DNA of 64,000 nt from positions 558,001-622,000 of the forward strand of contig NZ_JACCBZ010000003.1 in assembly GCF_013408825.1 (NCBI RefSeq), read 5' to 3'. Under the pieces are notes generated by a model. That model had not been told where the DNA came from. It searched no databases and worked only from the letters and a program-made list of their open reading frames with translations. Of this stretch, positions 49,313 through 58,704 are shown piece after piece; within the stretch, counting starts at the first letter, position 1, and the number at the start of each line of letters is the position of its first letter. The position numbers were made by a program, and so were the translations under genes. Source of the DNA: Mucilaginibacter tundrae. Its GTDB lineage: Bacteria > Bacteroidota > Bacteroidia > Sphingobacteriales > Sphingobacteriaceae.

Positions 49313-52300
49313 TTACGCACGCTTTTGCAGCACAAATTCCGATGGCAGCATATTAAATTCATCCTTAAATGACCGGGCGAAATATTGAGGGGTATTAAAG
49401 CCTACTTCGTAGGATACTTCGGCAATGTTCATTTGGCTATGTTCTAATAAATGAGCAGCCTTTTTAAGGCGTTGCGACCTGATGTATTCTACCGGAGATT
49501 TGCCGGTGATAGTGAGCAATTTTTTATAAAGGGTATTTCGGTTCATGCCCATGTGCCTGCTGAGCTCATTAACAGATAGGGCCGGATTAAGCATATTGTC
49601 GCCGATGTATCTAATGATTTCCTTAACAAATTTTTCATCGGTTGACGGCAAAATTGGTTCTGCCGATTGCACATCTAATTGGCGGGTATAGGTTTTTTTG
49701 AAGGTAGCCTGTAAGCTCAACAAGTTCCTGATCTTGGAAATAAGTATCTCGAAATTAAATGGCTTGGTCATGTAATCATTGGCACCAATTTCAAGTCCTT
49801 TTAATTCCTCTTCTTCTCCAATAAGCGCTGTTAGCAGGATGATGGGAATATGGGATGTGCGGCTATCATTTTTAATTTTGCGACATAGTTCTTTACCATT
49901 CATCTCAGGCATGCTGATATCGCTCACCATAATATCCGGGTGCAGGGCCAGGGCTTTTTGCCAGCCCTCTTTACCATTTACAGCTTCAATTACATGATAG
50001 TTATCTTTCAGATTGTCTTTTAAATAGAACCGGAAATCATCATTATCCTCTACTAGCAACACACATTGTTTTTTATTTGATTTTAGGCGCGCGCCTGAAT
50101 TTGTTTCAGGTTTGGCTTCGTCCTCCATCTGGGATGCCATATTGTCTAAAGATTCATCCGGGTGTATATCATCCAAAGCTAAGACTGGCAGATGGATAAT
50201 AAAACAACTACCATGATCTGGTTCGCTTTCCACTGAAATATCGCCGTGATGCATACTTACAAACTCCTTGGTAATCGCTAAACCTATACCGCTACCTTGA
50301 TTTAACATGGAGCCGGGAAGGTTATTTTGGAAGAAACGTTCAAATATGCGGTCGTGTTTATCTTTAGCGATGCCTATACCAGTGTCAATCACCTTAATTT
50401 CAATCAATTCGGCATCTGTTTTTTTACGACAAAGATTAACTAACACGCTCACATGGCCGCCTTTTGGCGTAAATTTAAACGCATTAGAAAGGAGGTTAAA
50501 TAATATTCGTTCTATCTTATCATGGTCAAAATTTGTTTTGAGCGACTCTATGTCAGCATCAAACACAAAACCAATACCTTTCTCTTCAGCAATATCGCTA
50601 AACGAAAAACTTATCTCTTTGATAAACTTAATAATGTCGCCCGGCTTGGCATGCAACTTCAGTTCCTGCACTTCCATTTTACGGAAATCGAGCAATTGGT
50701 TCACCAGGTTTAGCAAACGTCGTGCGTTTTTACGGATCATATTCAACTGCAGTTTTTGCTCGGTATCAATAGTATGATTATACATTTTGTCGACCGGCGC
50801 CATAATCAGAGAGAGCGGCGTTCTGAATTCATGGCTAACATTGGTCAGGAATTTGGTTTTCAGCTTATCAATATCGTGCATCCGTTCAATTTCCTGCCGT
50901 TCCTGCTCAATAATCAACTGGGTTTCCATCTTTTCCTGCCTCAAGGCAAACTCGCGTCTTATTTTTTGGATTCCCCGGTGGCGAATAAATAAAAGAATGC
51001 CTATGAGAATGAGCACATACAAAACATAGGCAATTGGTGATTCCAAAAACGGTGGATTTACGTGGATTTTCAGAGCGATCGTATCCTTATTAGCTATATC
51101 ATCTGGATTTGTAGCCTTTACTTTAAAAATATAGTCGCCTGCATCCAGATTTGTGTAGGTGGCCTTTCGATTGTTATTATCCGCCGTGATCCATCCCTTA
51201 TCAAAACCCTGTAGCATGTACTGGTATTGCACCTTATTCGGATTGAAAAAGTTGAGCGCCGCAAACTCTATGGTAAAAACGTTATCGCTGTGATTAAGGG
51301 TTATAGCCGATGTTTCTGTAATTGCTTTTTTGAGTATAACATGGCCGTTTATAGCTTTATCAACGGTTACACTTTTGCCAAAAAGCTGAAAATCGGTAAA
51401 AATGAGATTAGGTTTATTTACATCGGGTTTTATGCTTGACGGGTCAAAAAGATTGAACCCATGCCCACCGCCAAATATTAATTCGCCTTTACTTGTTTTA
51501 AATGCAGCGTTTACGTTAAACTCCCGTCCCTGTAAACCATCGGCCTCATCAAAATTTTCAAACTGAAAATTATAACCATTTGTTGTAGTCGAAAGCGTAA
51601 TTCGACAAAGGCCATTTGAGGTGCTGAGCCACATTTTGCCGCTATTATCTTCAAGTATATTAATTATAAAATTGTCAGGCAGTCCGTTTTCTTTTGTTAA
51701 TGATATAAAGCGGTTAGTTCTTAAATTTAATATACTCAGCCCATCGCGCGTACCTATCCACATCAGTCCCCTGCTATCCTGAGTAATGCTGTTTACATTA
51801 TACGTTATCAGGCTATTTTTATCGTTATCCTTATGCGTATAATGGCCTATGCGGCCATTGCTTTTCATAATTACGTCTATGCCTGCGTAACCACCAATCC
51901 ACATATTGCCATCCCGATCTTCAAAAATAGAGGATATAAAAGGTGACGTTATTTGTCCCTTATCATAAGGGTGCAAGAATATCTTTTTTGAACGATCGAA
52001 AATATTTAGGCCACCTGCAAGTGTGCCCACCCATAAACGGTTTGATGAATCTTCGACTATGCTCCATACACGATCGTCTGAAATACTGGTTGCGATTTTG
52101 TCATCATGGCGATAATGGGTAAATGTTTTGCCGTCAAAACTATCCAAACCTCCAAAATAAGTACCTATCCACAACGTTTGGTTATGATCGATACACAAGC
52201 TCACTATTATATCATTACTAAGGCTGCTTTTATTTTGCGGGTTGTTTTTATACTGCGTGTATTTGTTGGTTTTGCGGTTAAAGTAAATTAACCCACCTCC

Positions 52301-53467
52301 ATTGGTTCCTATCCACAAATTCCCTTGCCTGTCCTCAACAAATTTGTCAACATCCTCAAAACTCAGGCTTGATGGGTCGGATGTGAAATGCTTATAAAGC
52401 GGAAACCTTATAATATTTTTATGATAGTAACTTATACCCTCCTTAAAAGTACCAGCCCACATAACGCCTAAATCATCCTTATAAAGCACCACACTATTCT
52501 GACTTAATGATTTGGCATCATCTTCCCTATTCAATAAATACGTGACCTTAAATTCCTTTTTATTCAACAGGTTTATGCCACCATGATCCGTTGCTATCCA
52601 TATAAGCCCATCATCAGCCTGGTAAACATTGTTGATGACATCCGCGTTTAACCTCGCCCCTGTGGATGACCTATTAATATGAGTAAGTATATTTTTTTTA
52701 GGGTTAAAGTAGTACACTCCCATATTTACATCCGACGCATAAAGCCAAAGGTCACCATCGCTATCTACCATTATTGAATAAAGCAATGGTTTTGCATTAT
52801 TTATTTTGCTTAAAACATTGCTACTGAAATTTATTTGACTACGCTCGATGTTTAGTTCTTCAATAACACCTGTGCTGTAAATAAACCACATATTGCCATT
52901 TGTATCTTCAGAAATATCCGCGACATTATTTGAAAATAGTGACGGATTTGAATTTAGCCCATGACTGTAATGATAGGTTTTCTTGTCAACTGGATCGTAA
53001 CGATAGGCGCCTGAATTAGGATATATGAACCAAAAATTACCTTTACTGTCTTTTTTAATTTTGGTAAAATCGCTACCTGGCAGGTTCAATGATTTAAGCC
53101 AGGGTGACAGATCACTGTTAAATTGCTCGGTAGCTAAATTATATATACAAGGCCCATTACGGGTTGTTATCCATAGATTTTGATTCGGGTCTTCGTAAAT
53201 ACTTTGAATATAATCATCGTTGATCGAACTTTTATTATTCGCGATATGCTTGAATACTTTAAAAGTGTACCCGTCATAACGATTGAGGCCTGCCATAGTG
53301 CCAAACCACATAAAACCCTTTGAATCTTTATAAATACAGTTTACCTGATTGCGCGAAAGGCCATTGGTGATATCAAGATGTGAAAATTGGTATTTATTGT
53401 TTTGCGCAAGCGAAGTATAAAACCCACCAGAAATTAGGAATAGCACTAAAACTAACTTCAAACGCAT
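49313..53467 (-). CDS. Hybrid two-component system regulator (HTCS)
   Basis: A 1384-residue one-protein two-component system. Signal/anchor sequence at the N-terminus, then 14 or so 'two-component regulator propeller' repeats (LDITNGLSRNQVNCIYKDSKGFMWFGT and later IWIAT, LWIGT, MWIGG units), and a Y_Y_Y domain (YQYMLQGFDKGWITAD). TM helix about 815-835, HisKA with phospho-acceptor His879 (NVSHEFRTPLSLI), HATPase (NLLSNAFKFTPKGGHV, DTGIGIAKDKHDRIFERFF), receiver with Asp1183 (MVSDISMPEMNG) and a C-terminal AraC-type HTH. It senses an oligosaccharide in the periplasm and activates the neighbouring PUL. Adjacent enzymes imply a xyloglucan oligosaccharide signal; the shared modules A and B are its likely sites. 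Confidence 0.95.
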   Translation of the reverse strand: MRLKLVLVLFLISGGFYTSLAQNNKYQFSHLDITNGLSRNQVNCIYKDSKGFMWFGTMAGLNRYDGYTFKVFKHIANNKSSINDDYIQSIYEDPNQNLWITTRNGPCIYNLATEQFNSDLSPWLKSLNLPGSDFTKIKKDSKGNFWFIYPNSGAYRYDPVDKKTYHYSHGLNSNPSLFSNNVADISEDTNGNMWFIYSTGVIEELNIERSQINFSSNVLSKINNAKPLLYSIMVDSDGDLWLYASDVNMGVYYFNPKKNILTHINRSSTGARLNADVINNVYQADDGLIWIATDHGGINLLNKKEFKVTYLLNREDDAKSLSQNSVVLYKDDLGVMWAGTFKEGISYYHKNIIRFPLYKHFTSDPSSLSFEDVDKFVEDRQGNLWIGTNGGGLIYFNRKTNKYTQYKNNPQNKSSLSNDIIVSLCIDHNQTLWIGTYFGGLDSFDGKTFTHYRHDDKIATSISDDRVWSIVEDSSNRLWVGTLAGGLNIFDRSKKIFLHPYDKGQITSPFISSIFEDRDGNMWIGGYAGIDVIMKSNGRIGHYTHKDNDKNSLITYNVNSITQDSRGLMWIGTRDGLSILNLRTNRFISLTKENGLPDNFIINILEDNSGKMWLSTSNGLCRITLSTTTNGYNFQFENFDEADGLQGREFNVNAAFKTSKGELIFGGGHGFNLFDPSSIKPDVNKPNLIFTDFQLFGKSVTVDKAINGHVILKKAITETSAITLNHSDNVFTIEFAALNFFNPNKVQYQYMLQGFDKGWITADNNNRKATYTNLDAGDYIFKVKATNPDDIANKDTIALKIHVNPPFLESPIAYVLYVLILIGILLFIRHRGIQKIRREFALRQEKMETQLIIEQERQEIERMHDIDKLKTKFLTNVSHEFRTPLSLIMAPVDKMYNHTIDTEQKLQLNMIRKNARRLLNLVNQLLDFRKMEVQELKLHAKPGDIIKFIKEISFSFSDIAEEKGIGFVFDADIESLKTNFDHDKIERILFNLLSNAFKFTPKGGHVSVLVNLCRKKTDAELIEIKVIDTGIGIAKDKHDRIFERFFQNNLPGSMLNQGSGIGLAITKEFVSMHHGDISVESEPDHGSCFIIHLPVLALDDIHPDESLDNMASQMEDEAKPETNSGARLKSNKKQCVLLVEDNDDFRFYLKDNLKDNYHVIEAVNGKEGWQKALALHPDIMVSDISMPEMNGKELCRKIKNDSRTSHIPIILLTALIGEEEELKGLEIGANDYMTKPFNFEILISKIRNLLSLQATFKKTYTRQLDVQSAEPILPSTDEKFVKEIIRYIGDNMLNPALSVNELSRHMGMNRNTLYKKLLTITGKSPVEYIRSQRLKKAAHLLEHSQMNIAEVSYEVGFNTPQYFARSFKDEFNMLPSEFVLQKRA

Positions 53468-53597
53468 AAAACTTATAATTGGCTGTCAAATCTACATTAT
53501 AAATTTAGCAATCATTTATTCAATACCAATACCTGTGAAAGTTAATCAAAAACATCAGTATAAGTAATTAATTATAAGCATCTTATAATATTTTATA

Positions 53598-56477
53598 CTA
53601 ATTATTTATAAAGCTTCCATCACCCCTGCGTTGCATTAATTTGCCATGCCGTTTTGCCGCGCCGCTCCATTTTTGAAGATTGATGCGAAAACTTACCATT
53701 ACGTACCGGCTTAATGCGTTGGATTTAGTATCGGTATAACCCGTTGGCGTAGTTACACGGGTAACAAAGTTATTCTGATCAAACAGGTCGAAAAATTGCA
53801 CGCTTAATATGCCATTTCGTTTTTTGAATAGTTCCTTTTCAAAATAAGCATTAACCACAAAGGGGTTTTTTGTTAGGTTGGAGCTGATACCCGTTACATA
53901 ATTTTTACTTGCGCTGTAACCCACCAGCCAGGTTTCAAATAAATATACTTTCCCGTCTACACTTAAAGCTGCGGTTCTAACATTATTATCTGGCGCGTCA
54001 GGCAGGGAATTACTGGATTTGGTAACATCATAAGAAACATAAGGATTTATCTCAAACCAATCGTTCGGGTCTATACGCGGACCCAGGCGTTCATTGAATG
54101 TCCACGAAGTGGAGAAATTCTCAACATTATTGGTCATGGCGATATTATAGCCATAATTGATGGTTCCGTTTAATTCCAGGTTGTATTTCCGGTCATCATA
54201 TTGTTTAGCGATATTATAATTACCTGCAACCGCATAAGCGCCGCTAAGGTTCAGGTAGCGGGTATCCGTTATAAAGCTTTTGGTGGTTTTACCCGCGTTG
54301 GTAATGTCTATCGGCACTAATATATTATTAGTAACCACTTGGTTATTAATAGTTGATGCATTTACATTGGCTGATAGATTCATTTGCGAATTGGCGATGT
54401 AGTTGTTGTACTGCGCTGTTACCGCATTGGTGAACGATGGCTTAAGATCAGGGTTACCTATTACCGGGTTTTGCGGGTTGGTTAGGTCTGTATAGGGTTG
54501 CAATTCATTAAACGTAGGCTCGGTGGGCGTGCCTGTATAGTAAATGGAGAATTTTTCCTGTCGTGACCATGAATACTGGTACCGAAAGATTGGGATCAGC
54601 GTGAAATCCGAATGATCGACTGTACCTGCATAGCCCTCCCTGGAGCCCTGCAAAAGCGTAGGGATTGCCGTAACGCCAAGCGATAAGTTATAGTTGGTCT
54701 TATTCAGCCGGTAATTTAAAGCAATACGTTCCTCAGTGAACGAATAGTGATAAACGTTGGTTAAACTATCAATCGGTGTACTGTGGCCCAGGCTATCAAT
54801 ATTATTGGTAAAGGCATTATTGTCGTATCCCCGGTAAATAAGCTGTGAATTAAATTCCAATTGGGAAACCAGGTTTAAAGGTTCAACATAAGTTAAACTC
54901 GCACGGAAGCTATTAGATATATTACCGCGCTCAACTACTCTATGTACCAGTGAATCTAAAAAAGGCGTAGTTAAACTGGTGCTATCGTTGTAATACAAGA
55001 TATGATTATCCTGTTGATTAGTTTGCTCCTGATTAGTATGGGTGTAACTTAATTGTAATGAAATATTTCTTCTCTTCTTTTTAAATATATGCTGGTAGAA
55101 AAGTGTCGCGCCATAACTAGGGGCCGTACTGCTTGCATCGGTATTACCGAGTGATGTTTGATGAATAACCCCGGTTTGGTAGTATTGAGAAATATTGTCA
55201 TTATTTGAGCCCGAAAAACTATAAGTAGGCGTAACCCGCATATAGTTAGCACTATCTATGCTATATTCCATATCAAAGCTTGCAGTGTGAGATTTGGTGA
55301 TATTATTTGCCACACTATTATTAGTAAAAGTTGTATTTGCCCCGGATGGATAGGGTTTACCGGTTTGCGGGTTGATGGTTCCCGGAGCATATAGCTGAAC
55401 GCCATCACTACTGTTGATGGAATTGACATCTGTATAATTATAGCCGTAACTCATGTTAACCTCTATTTTCTTGCCCCAATCATCCCGGTAGCTAAAAGTA
55501 GGGGTAACTGTTTTTGTGGTACCACCGCTGCCGCCGCTACTGCTCGAGCTGCCATAGTTACCACCCGCGCCGCTATTGATGCCTGTGCTGGCTACACCGT
55601 TCACTGTATTCTTAAAACTTCCTATAAGACCTATTTGCTGATTAGCATCTATGCGTTGTAAAAACAATCGCTCGTCGTATCTATCATCACTGCCAGCTCC
55701 CGCAGTTACGCGGCCAATGTCACCTACCGAGCGGTCTGCCCGGGTAGTTATATTCAATACCTTTTGTGGGGTGCCGTCCTTAACACCGGTTCTCGCAGCT
55801 TCATCGCCATAATCGTCAACGATTTGTATTTTTTCAACGATATCAGCAGGTAAGTTTTGAATGGCCTGTGCCACATTTCCGCCAGCATAATCTTTCCCAT
55901 TTAACCTTGCTTTCATTACCTGCTGCCCCTGGTGTGTTAAGGTACCGTCTGAGCCTACTTCCATACCTTCCATTTTCCGGAGCAATTCGTCAACGGTAGC
56001 ATTTTCACGTACTTTATAATCGCTGGCTTTATATTCCACCGTATCTGTTTTATAAGTGATACTTGGGGTACCATTTATTTTAACCTCTTTAAGCATATAC
56101 GTGTCCGATTTAAGGATGATCGGATCCAACACTACCTTTTTTGACGCATCATTATTTAAGTATTTACGGGCTGACGAGACGTAGCCAATTTCGGTAATTG
56201 AAAGAATGAACGTGGCAGATTTTACATTTTTAAGAACGAATATACCATCAGCATTTGTGGATGTTCTTAATGTATCGGTTTTAGAAGTTAATGTAATAAT
56301 AGCACCAATAATCGGACTATCAGTTGTATCCTTTACAATACCGCTCACTTCCCTGAAAGGCAACGGCGGCGGAAGCGGAGCAGAGTTTCGGCTTTTTGAC
56401 ATCCCCCCGCGGCTAACTTGGGCAAACAATTTAGGGGCAATTAAGATCACAAATAACAATAGGTATAGTTTTTTCAT
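53598..56477 (-). CDS. TonB-dependent-receptor-like outer-membrane beta-barrel protein
   Basis: About 959 residues from the ATG at 56477 (MKKLYLLLFVILIAPKLFAQ); the frame upstream begins with GTG. After the signal comes a carboxypeptidase-regulatory-like domain (REVSGIVKDTTDSPIIGAIITLTSKTDTLRTSTNADGIFVL), a plug-like segment (ATVDELLRKMEGMEVGSDGTLTHQGQQVMKARLNGKDYAGGN) and a large barrel of the 'outer membrane beta-barrel family' (OMP_b-brl_3) type. A Gly/Ser-rich loop lies around residues 295-310. There is no SusD partner, so it is not a classical glycan SusC. It is encoded 11 bp after the Gly-rich sugar-binding-like protein, suggesting joint function. Substrate unknown. Confidence 0.85.
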   Translation of the reverse strand: MKKLYLLLFVILIAPKLFAQVSRGGMSKSRNSAPLPPPLPFREVSGIVKDTTDSPIIGAIITLTSKTDTLRTSTNADGIFVLKNVKSATFILSITEIGYVSSARKYLNNDASKKVVLDPIILKSDTYMLKEVKINGTPSITYKTDTVEYKASDYKVRENATVDELLRKMEGMEVGSDGTLTHQGQQVMKARLNGKDYAGGNVAQAIQNLPADIVEKIQIVDDYGDEAARTGVKDGTPQKVLNITTRADRSVGDIGRVTAGAGSDDRYDERLFLQRIDANQQIGLIGSFKNTVNGVASTGINSGAGGNYGSSSSSGGSGGTTKTVTPTFSYRDDWGKKIEVNMSYGYNYTDVNSINSSDGVQLYAPGTINPQTGKPYPSGANTTFTNNSVANNITKSHTASFDMEYSIDSANYMRVTPTYSFSGSNNDNISQYYQTGVIHQTSLGNTDASSTAPSYGATLFYQHIFKKKRRNISLQLSYTHTNQEQTNQQDNHILYYNDSTSLTTPFLDSLVHRVVERGNISNSFRASLTYVEPLNLVSQLEFNSQLIYRGYDNNAFTNNIDSLGHSTPIDSLTNVYHYSFTEERIALNYRLNKTNYNLSLGVTAIPTLLQGSREGYAGTVDHSDFTLIPIFRYQYSWSRQEKFSIYYTGTPTEPTFNELQPYTDLTNPQNPVIGNPDLKPSFTNAVTAQYNNYIANSQMNLSANVNASTINNQVVTNNILVPIDITNAGKTTKSFITDTRYLNLSGAYAVAGNYNIAKQYDDRKYNLELNGTINYGYNIAMTNNVENFSTSWTFNERLGPRIDPNDWFEINPYVSYDVTKSSNSLPDAPDNNVRTAALSVDGKVYLFETWLVGYSASKNYVTGISSNLTKNPFVVNAYFEKELFKKRNGILSVQFFDLFDQNNFVTRVTTPTGYTDTKSNALSRYVMVSFRINLQKWSGAAKRHGKLMQRRGDGSFINN

Positions 56478-56488
56478 ACACACCCAGG

Positions 56489-57349
56489 TTATTGATTAGT
56501 AATTTTGGCAGCCAAAGTATATTTGCCCCAAAAATCAGTGGGGCTCATCATATCTGATACATCCGCACTTTTCCCACCACCAAAGCCGCCACCGAACCCT
56601 CCTCCTCCACCGCTTCCACCAGTACGGCCTCCTCCTCCAAAACTGTTACCTCCGCCAAAACCACCACTCCCACTAAACGGTAAACCATTAATTTTAATAT
56701 TATAGGCGAGTTCTTTTTGATTATCGGCTGTTATTTTAAGCAACCTGAGTGGAATTGCTAATTCATAAACTAATATGCCTTTGTTGTCAATATTAGCTGC
56801 TGCTTTTATTCCATATTCGTTGTAAATAGAAATAAGAGTATCAGTAATATCTGCAAAACCTATCGCACTTATCTCTTTGCTAGTGGCCAATGTTTGATTT
56901 TGCTGGGTTACGATGGCCGCTGTGTCAGGGGCATCTTCTTGCTCGAACCCGCCTCTTCTGCCACCGCGTCCTACTCGCCCGCCAGTGCGTTTGATGATTG
57001 GAAAAGTGGTGGTAAATGCATTCTTTGTCTTTTTCTTCCCCTCTGTATTCAGGGTAAAGCTTATGCCTCCCGCCAAGATTTTATTATTATTATCCAGATC
57101 TGTTGATTTTATGGCGAGATAAATATTTTTATCATCATTTGCTATTGTATACCAAAGCTGTACATTTTTATTATAGGCCTTTAAGCTTTCGCCCCATTCG
57201 GTAAGCTTTCCATCAATTTTTACTGCTGCGGGGGCCCATATATTACCTATTTGGGCATTTTGAACTTTCTGAGCCATAAGTGTTAGATGAACACTTAATA
57301 ACATTAACGTAAGAATCGGTTTTCTTATACTATAAGATACTTTTTTCAT
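56489..57349 (-). CDS. Secreted CBM9-like domain protein with Gly-rich C-terminal region
   Basis: About 286 residues from the ATG at 57349 (MKKVSYSIRKPILTLMLLSVHLTLMAQ), the only start that gives a signal peptide. The body starts with WAPAAVKIDGKLTEWGESLKAY and has YTIANDDKNIYLAIKSTD, features of CBM9-like domains. Two low-complexity stretches interrupt it: GGRVGRGGRRGG around 145-155 and a long GGGFGGG/GGNSFGGGG/GGSGGGGGFGGG segment around 225-262, followed by a conserved-looking end (MSPTDFWGKYTLAAKITNQ). Upstream partner of the TonB-receptor-like gene. Function unknown. Confidence 0.75.
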   Translation of the reverse strand: MKKVSYSIRKPILTLMLLSVHLTLMAQKVQNAQIGNIWAPAAVKIDGKLTEWGESLKAYNKNVQLWYTIANDDKNIYLAIKSTDLDNNNKILAGGISFTLNTEGKKKTKNAFTTTFPIIKRTGGRVGRGGRRGGFEQEDAPDTAAIVTQQNQTLATSKEISAIGFADITDTLISIYNEYGIKAAANIDNKGILVYELAIPLRLLKITADNQKELAYNIKINGLPFSGSGGFGGGNSFGGGGRTGGSGGGGGFGGGFGGGKSADVSDMMSPTDFWGKYTLAAKITNQ

Positions 57350-57647
57350 ATCTGCTAAATCTATAAATTGGACTAGAAAAATAAAAAGGATAGTGCGGTT
57401 TTGATGTGGTTTAATCCAGTTTTCATTGGGGTATGAAGTTACGACCAAAGTTTTAATGAAACTAGTTTGTCATAGAAATGTTGCTTAGCTATTATAAAAT
57501 TGCTGCGCACTTAATTAGTAAATAACAATTTAACAAGGCTTGCCTTTATTGTTTTTTCCAGTCATTTTAATTACATTCCGAAAACACGACCAGGTAACAA
57601 TTTGGTTACCAATTGTTTTCGGGCGAAATTGAAGATATATTTATCGA

Positions 57648-58052
57648 ATGAGAAAACCCCTACTTGTTCTTCTGTTGCTATCGTTCGTTATAACTGCAAA
57701 AGCACAACAGAATAATAAACCTACCGACGCCGTGCCTGGACAATCACAAAATACAAACCAGGAAACCGAACCCGAACCACCGGGAGGAATCGATGTGTTT
57801 ATGAAGTATATGAAAAAACTTGATAATCGCTTGTATAATGGCGCACAAACCGGCAAGGTAACTTTAAGTTTCGTTGTTGAAAAAGACGGCAGCTTAACAG
57901 GCTACAAAATAGCACATTCACTTAATAATGAGGCTGATGGGATAGCTATCCAGGTTGTAAAAGACTATAACCAAAAGTGGAAACCGGCAATGAAAAACGG
58001 CCAGCCTGTAAGTGCGGAATACACTATTTCGGCACCATTTGGAATAGACTAA
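57648..58052 (+). CDS. Secreted TonB C-terminal domain protein
   Basis: A 134-residue protein with a cleavable signal peptide (MRKPLLVLLLLSFVITAKAQ) and one TonB_C domain (GKVTLSFVVEKDGSLTGYKIAHSLNNEADGIAIQVVKDYNQKWKPAMKNGQPVSAEYTI). Unlike true TonB it lacks an N-terminal membrane anchor and a long Pro-rich spacer; there is only a short QNTNQETEPEPPGG linker. Many Bacteroidota encode such free periplasmic TonB_C proteins; their role is not known. Stand-alone gene. Confidence 0.85.
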   Translation: MRKPLLVLLLLSFVITAKAQQNNKPTDAVPGQSQNTNQETEPEPPGGIDVFMKYMKKLDNRLYNGAQTGKVTLSFVVEKDGSLTGYKIAHSLNNEADGIAIQVVKDYNQKWKPAMKNGQPVSAEYTISAPFGID

Positions 58053-58704
58053 ATATACAGCATTGCAAAAGCCCCCCGTTTTTTACAAAAAATATTAGAT
58101 GCTTTCATTTTTAGACATTACAGATCAATATGGTTGACATTAAAAAACTATAAAAATTCCGATAAGTGTTCGTTGTACAATAAATTTTGAAGATTAATAA
58201 AAAAGGATAAATGAGCAATAGGTGTTTGCCTGTAATCTAATTTTCTCTTTTCTTGCGACTGAAGTTCAAAAAAACTATATGTTGTACCGGTTAAATAGCG
58301 ATGGAAGTATTTTCAAAATATAAATCTGTAACGATTGTAGAGATAATGCTTTTACCGAAGATTTTTCTTCTTTGTTTCAGCACCGCAACACGATTAAAAA
58401 CTCTCGAACTCAAGAAGTTGAATTGTAGTTTCTCTAATAGGTTAATACCTTCAAACATCCGTCTCCCTTTCCTATAATAATCGCATGAACCACAAAATTT
58501 ATTCATCAATCACTCCAAACGCTGCAAGTTGTGAAATGTGCAACCCAATGTTATATTTCCAAAGATTATGATGGCAACAAACGGTGAAAATGTTAAATTG
58601 TTTAACTTTTATTTAATAGTTTCGTAAAATTAAATAAATGGGAAGCCACATATCACCTGCTTACAACAGGATAATCTATAAACCTGTAATGGACTAGCAA
58701 GTAT
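58053..58704. other. Long intergenic region without recognised gene
   Basis: 652 bp between the TonB_C gene and the TPR histidine kinase gene. A 72-codon open frame on the minus strand (58291-58509) has no recognisable domain and is preceded by an in-frame stop. No hairpin with a T run, repeat or promoter stands out; the last 150 bp before the kinase gene are very A+T-rich and should hold its promoter. Confidence 0.4.

Noticed and set aside
56505-56705. Proline-rich plus-strand ORF opposite the Gly-rich region
   Set aside because: Pro codons (CCN) are the complement of Gly codons (GGN) of the real minus-strand gene; compositional artefact.
58291-58509. 72-codon minus-strand ORF in the long gap before the TPR histidine kinase gene
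   Set aside because: No recognisable domain, signal or conserved pattern; preceded by a stop and without supporting context. Could be real but not supportable.
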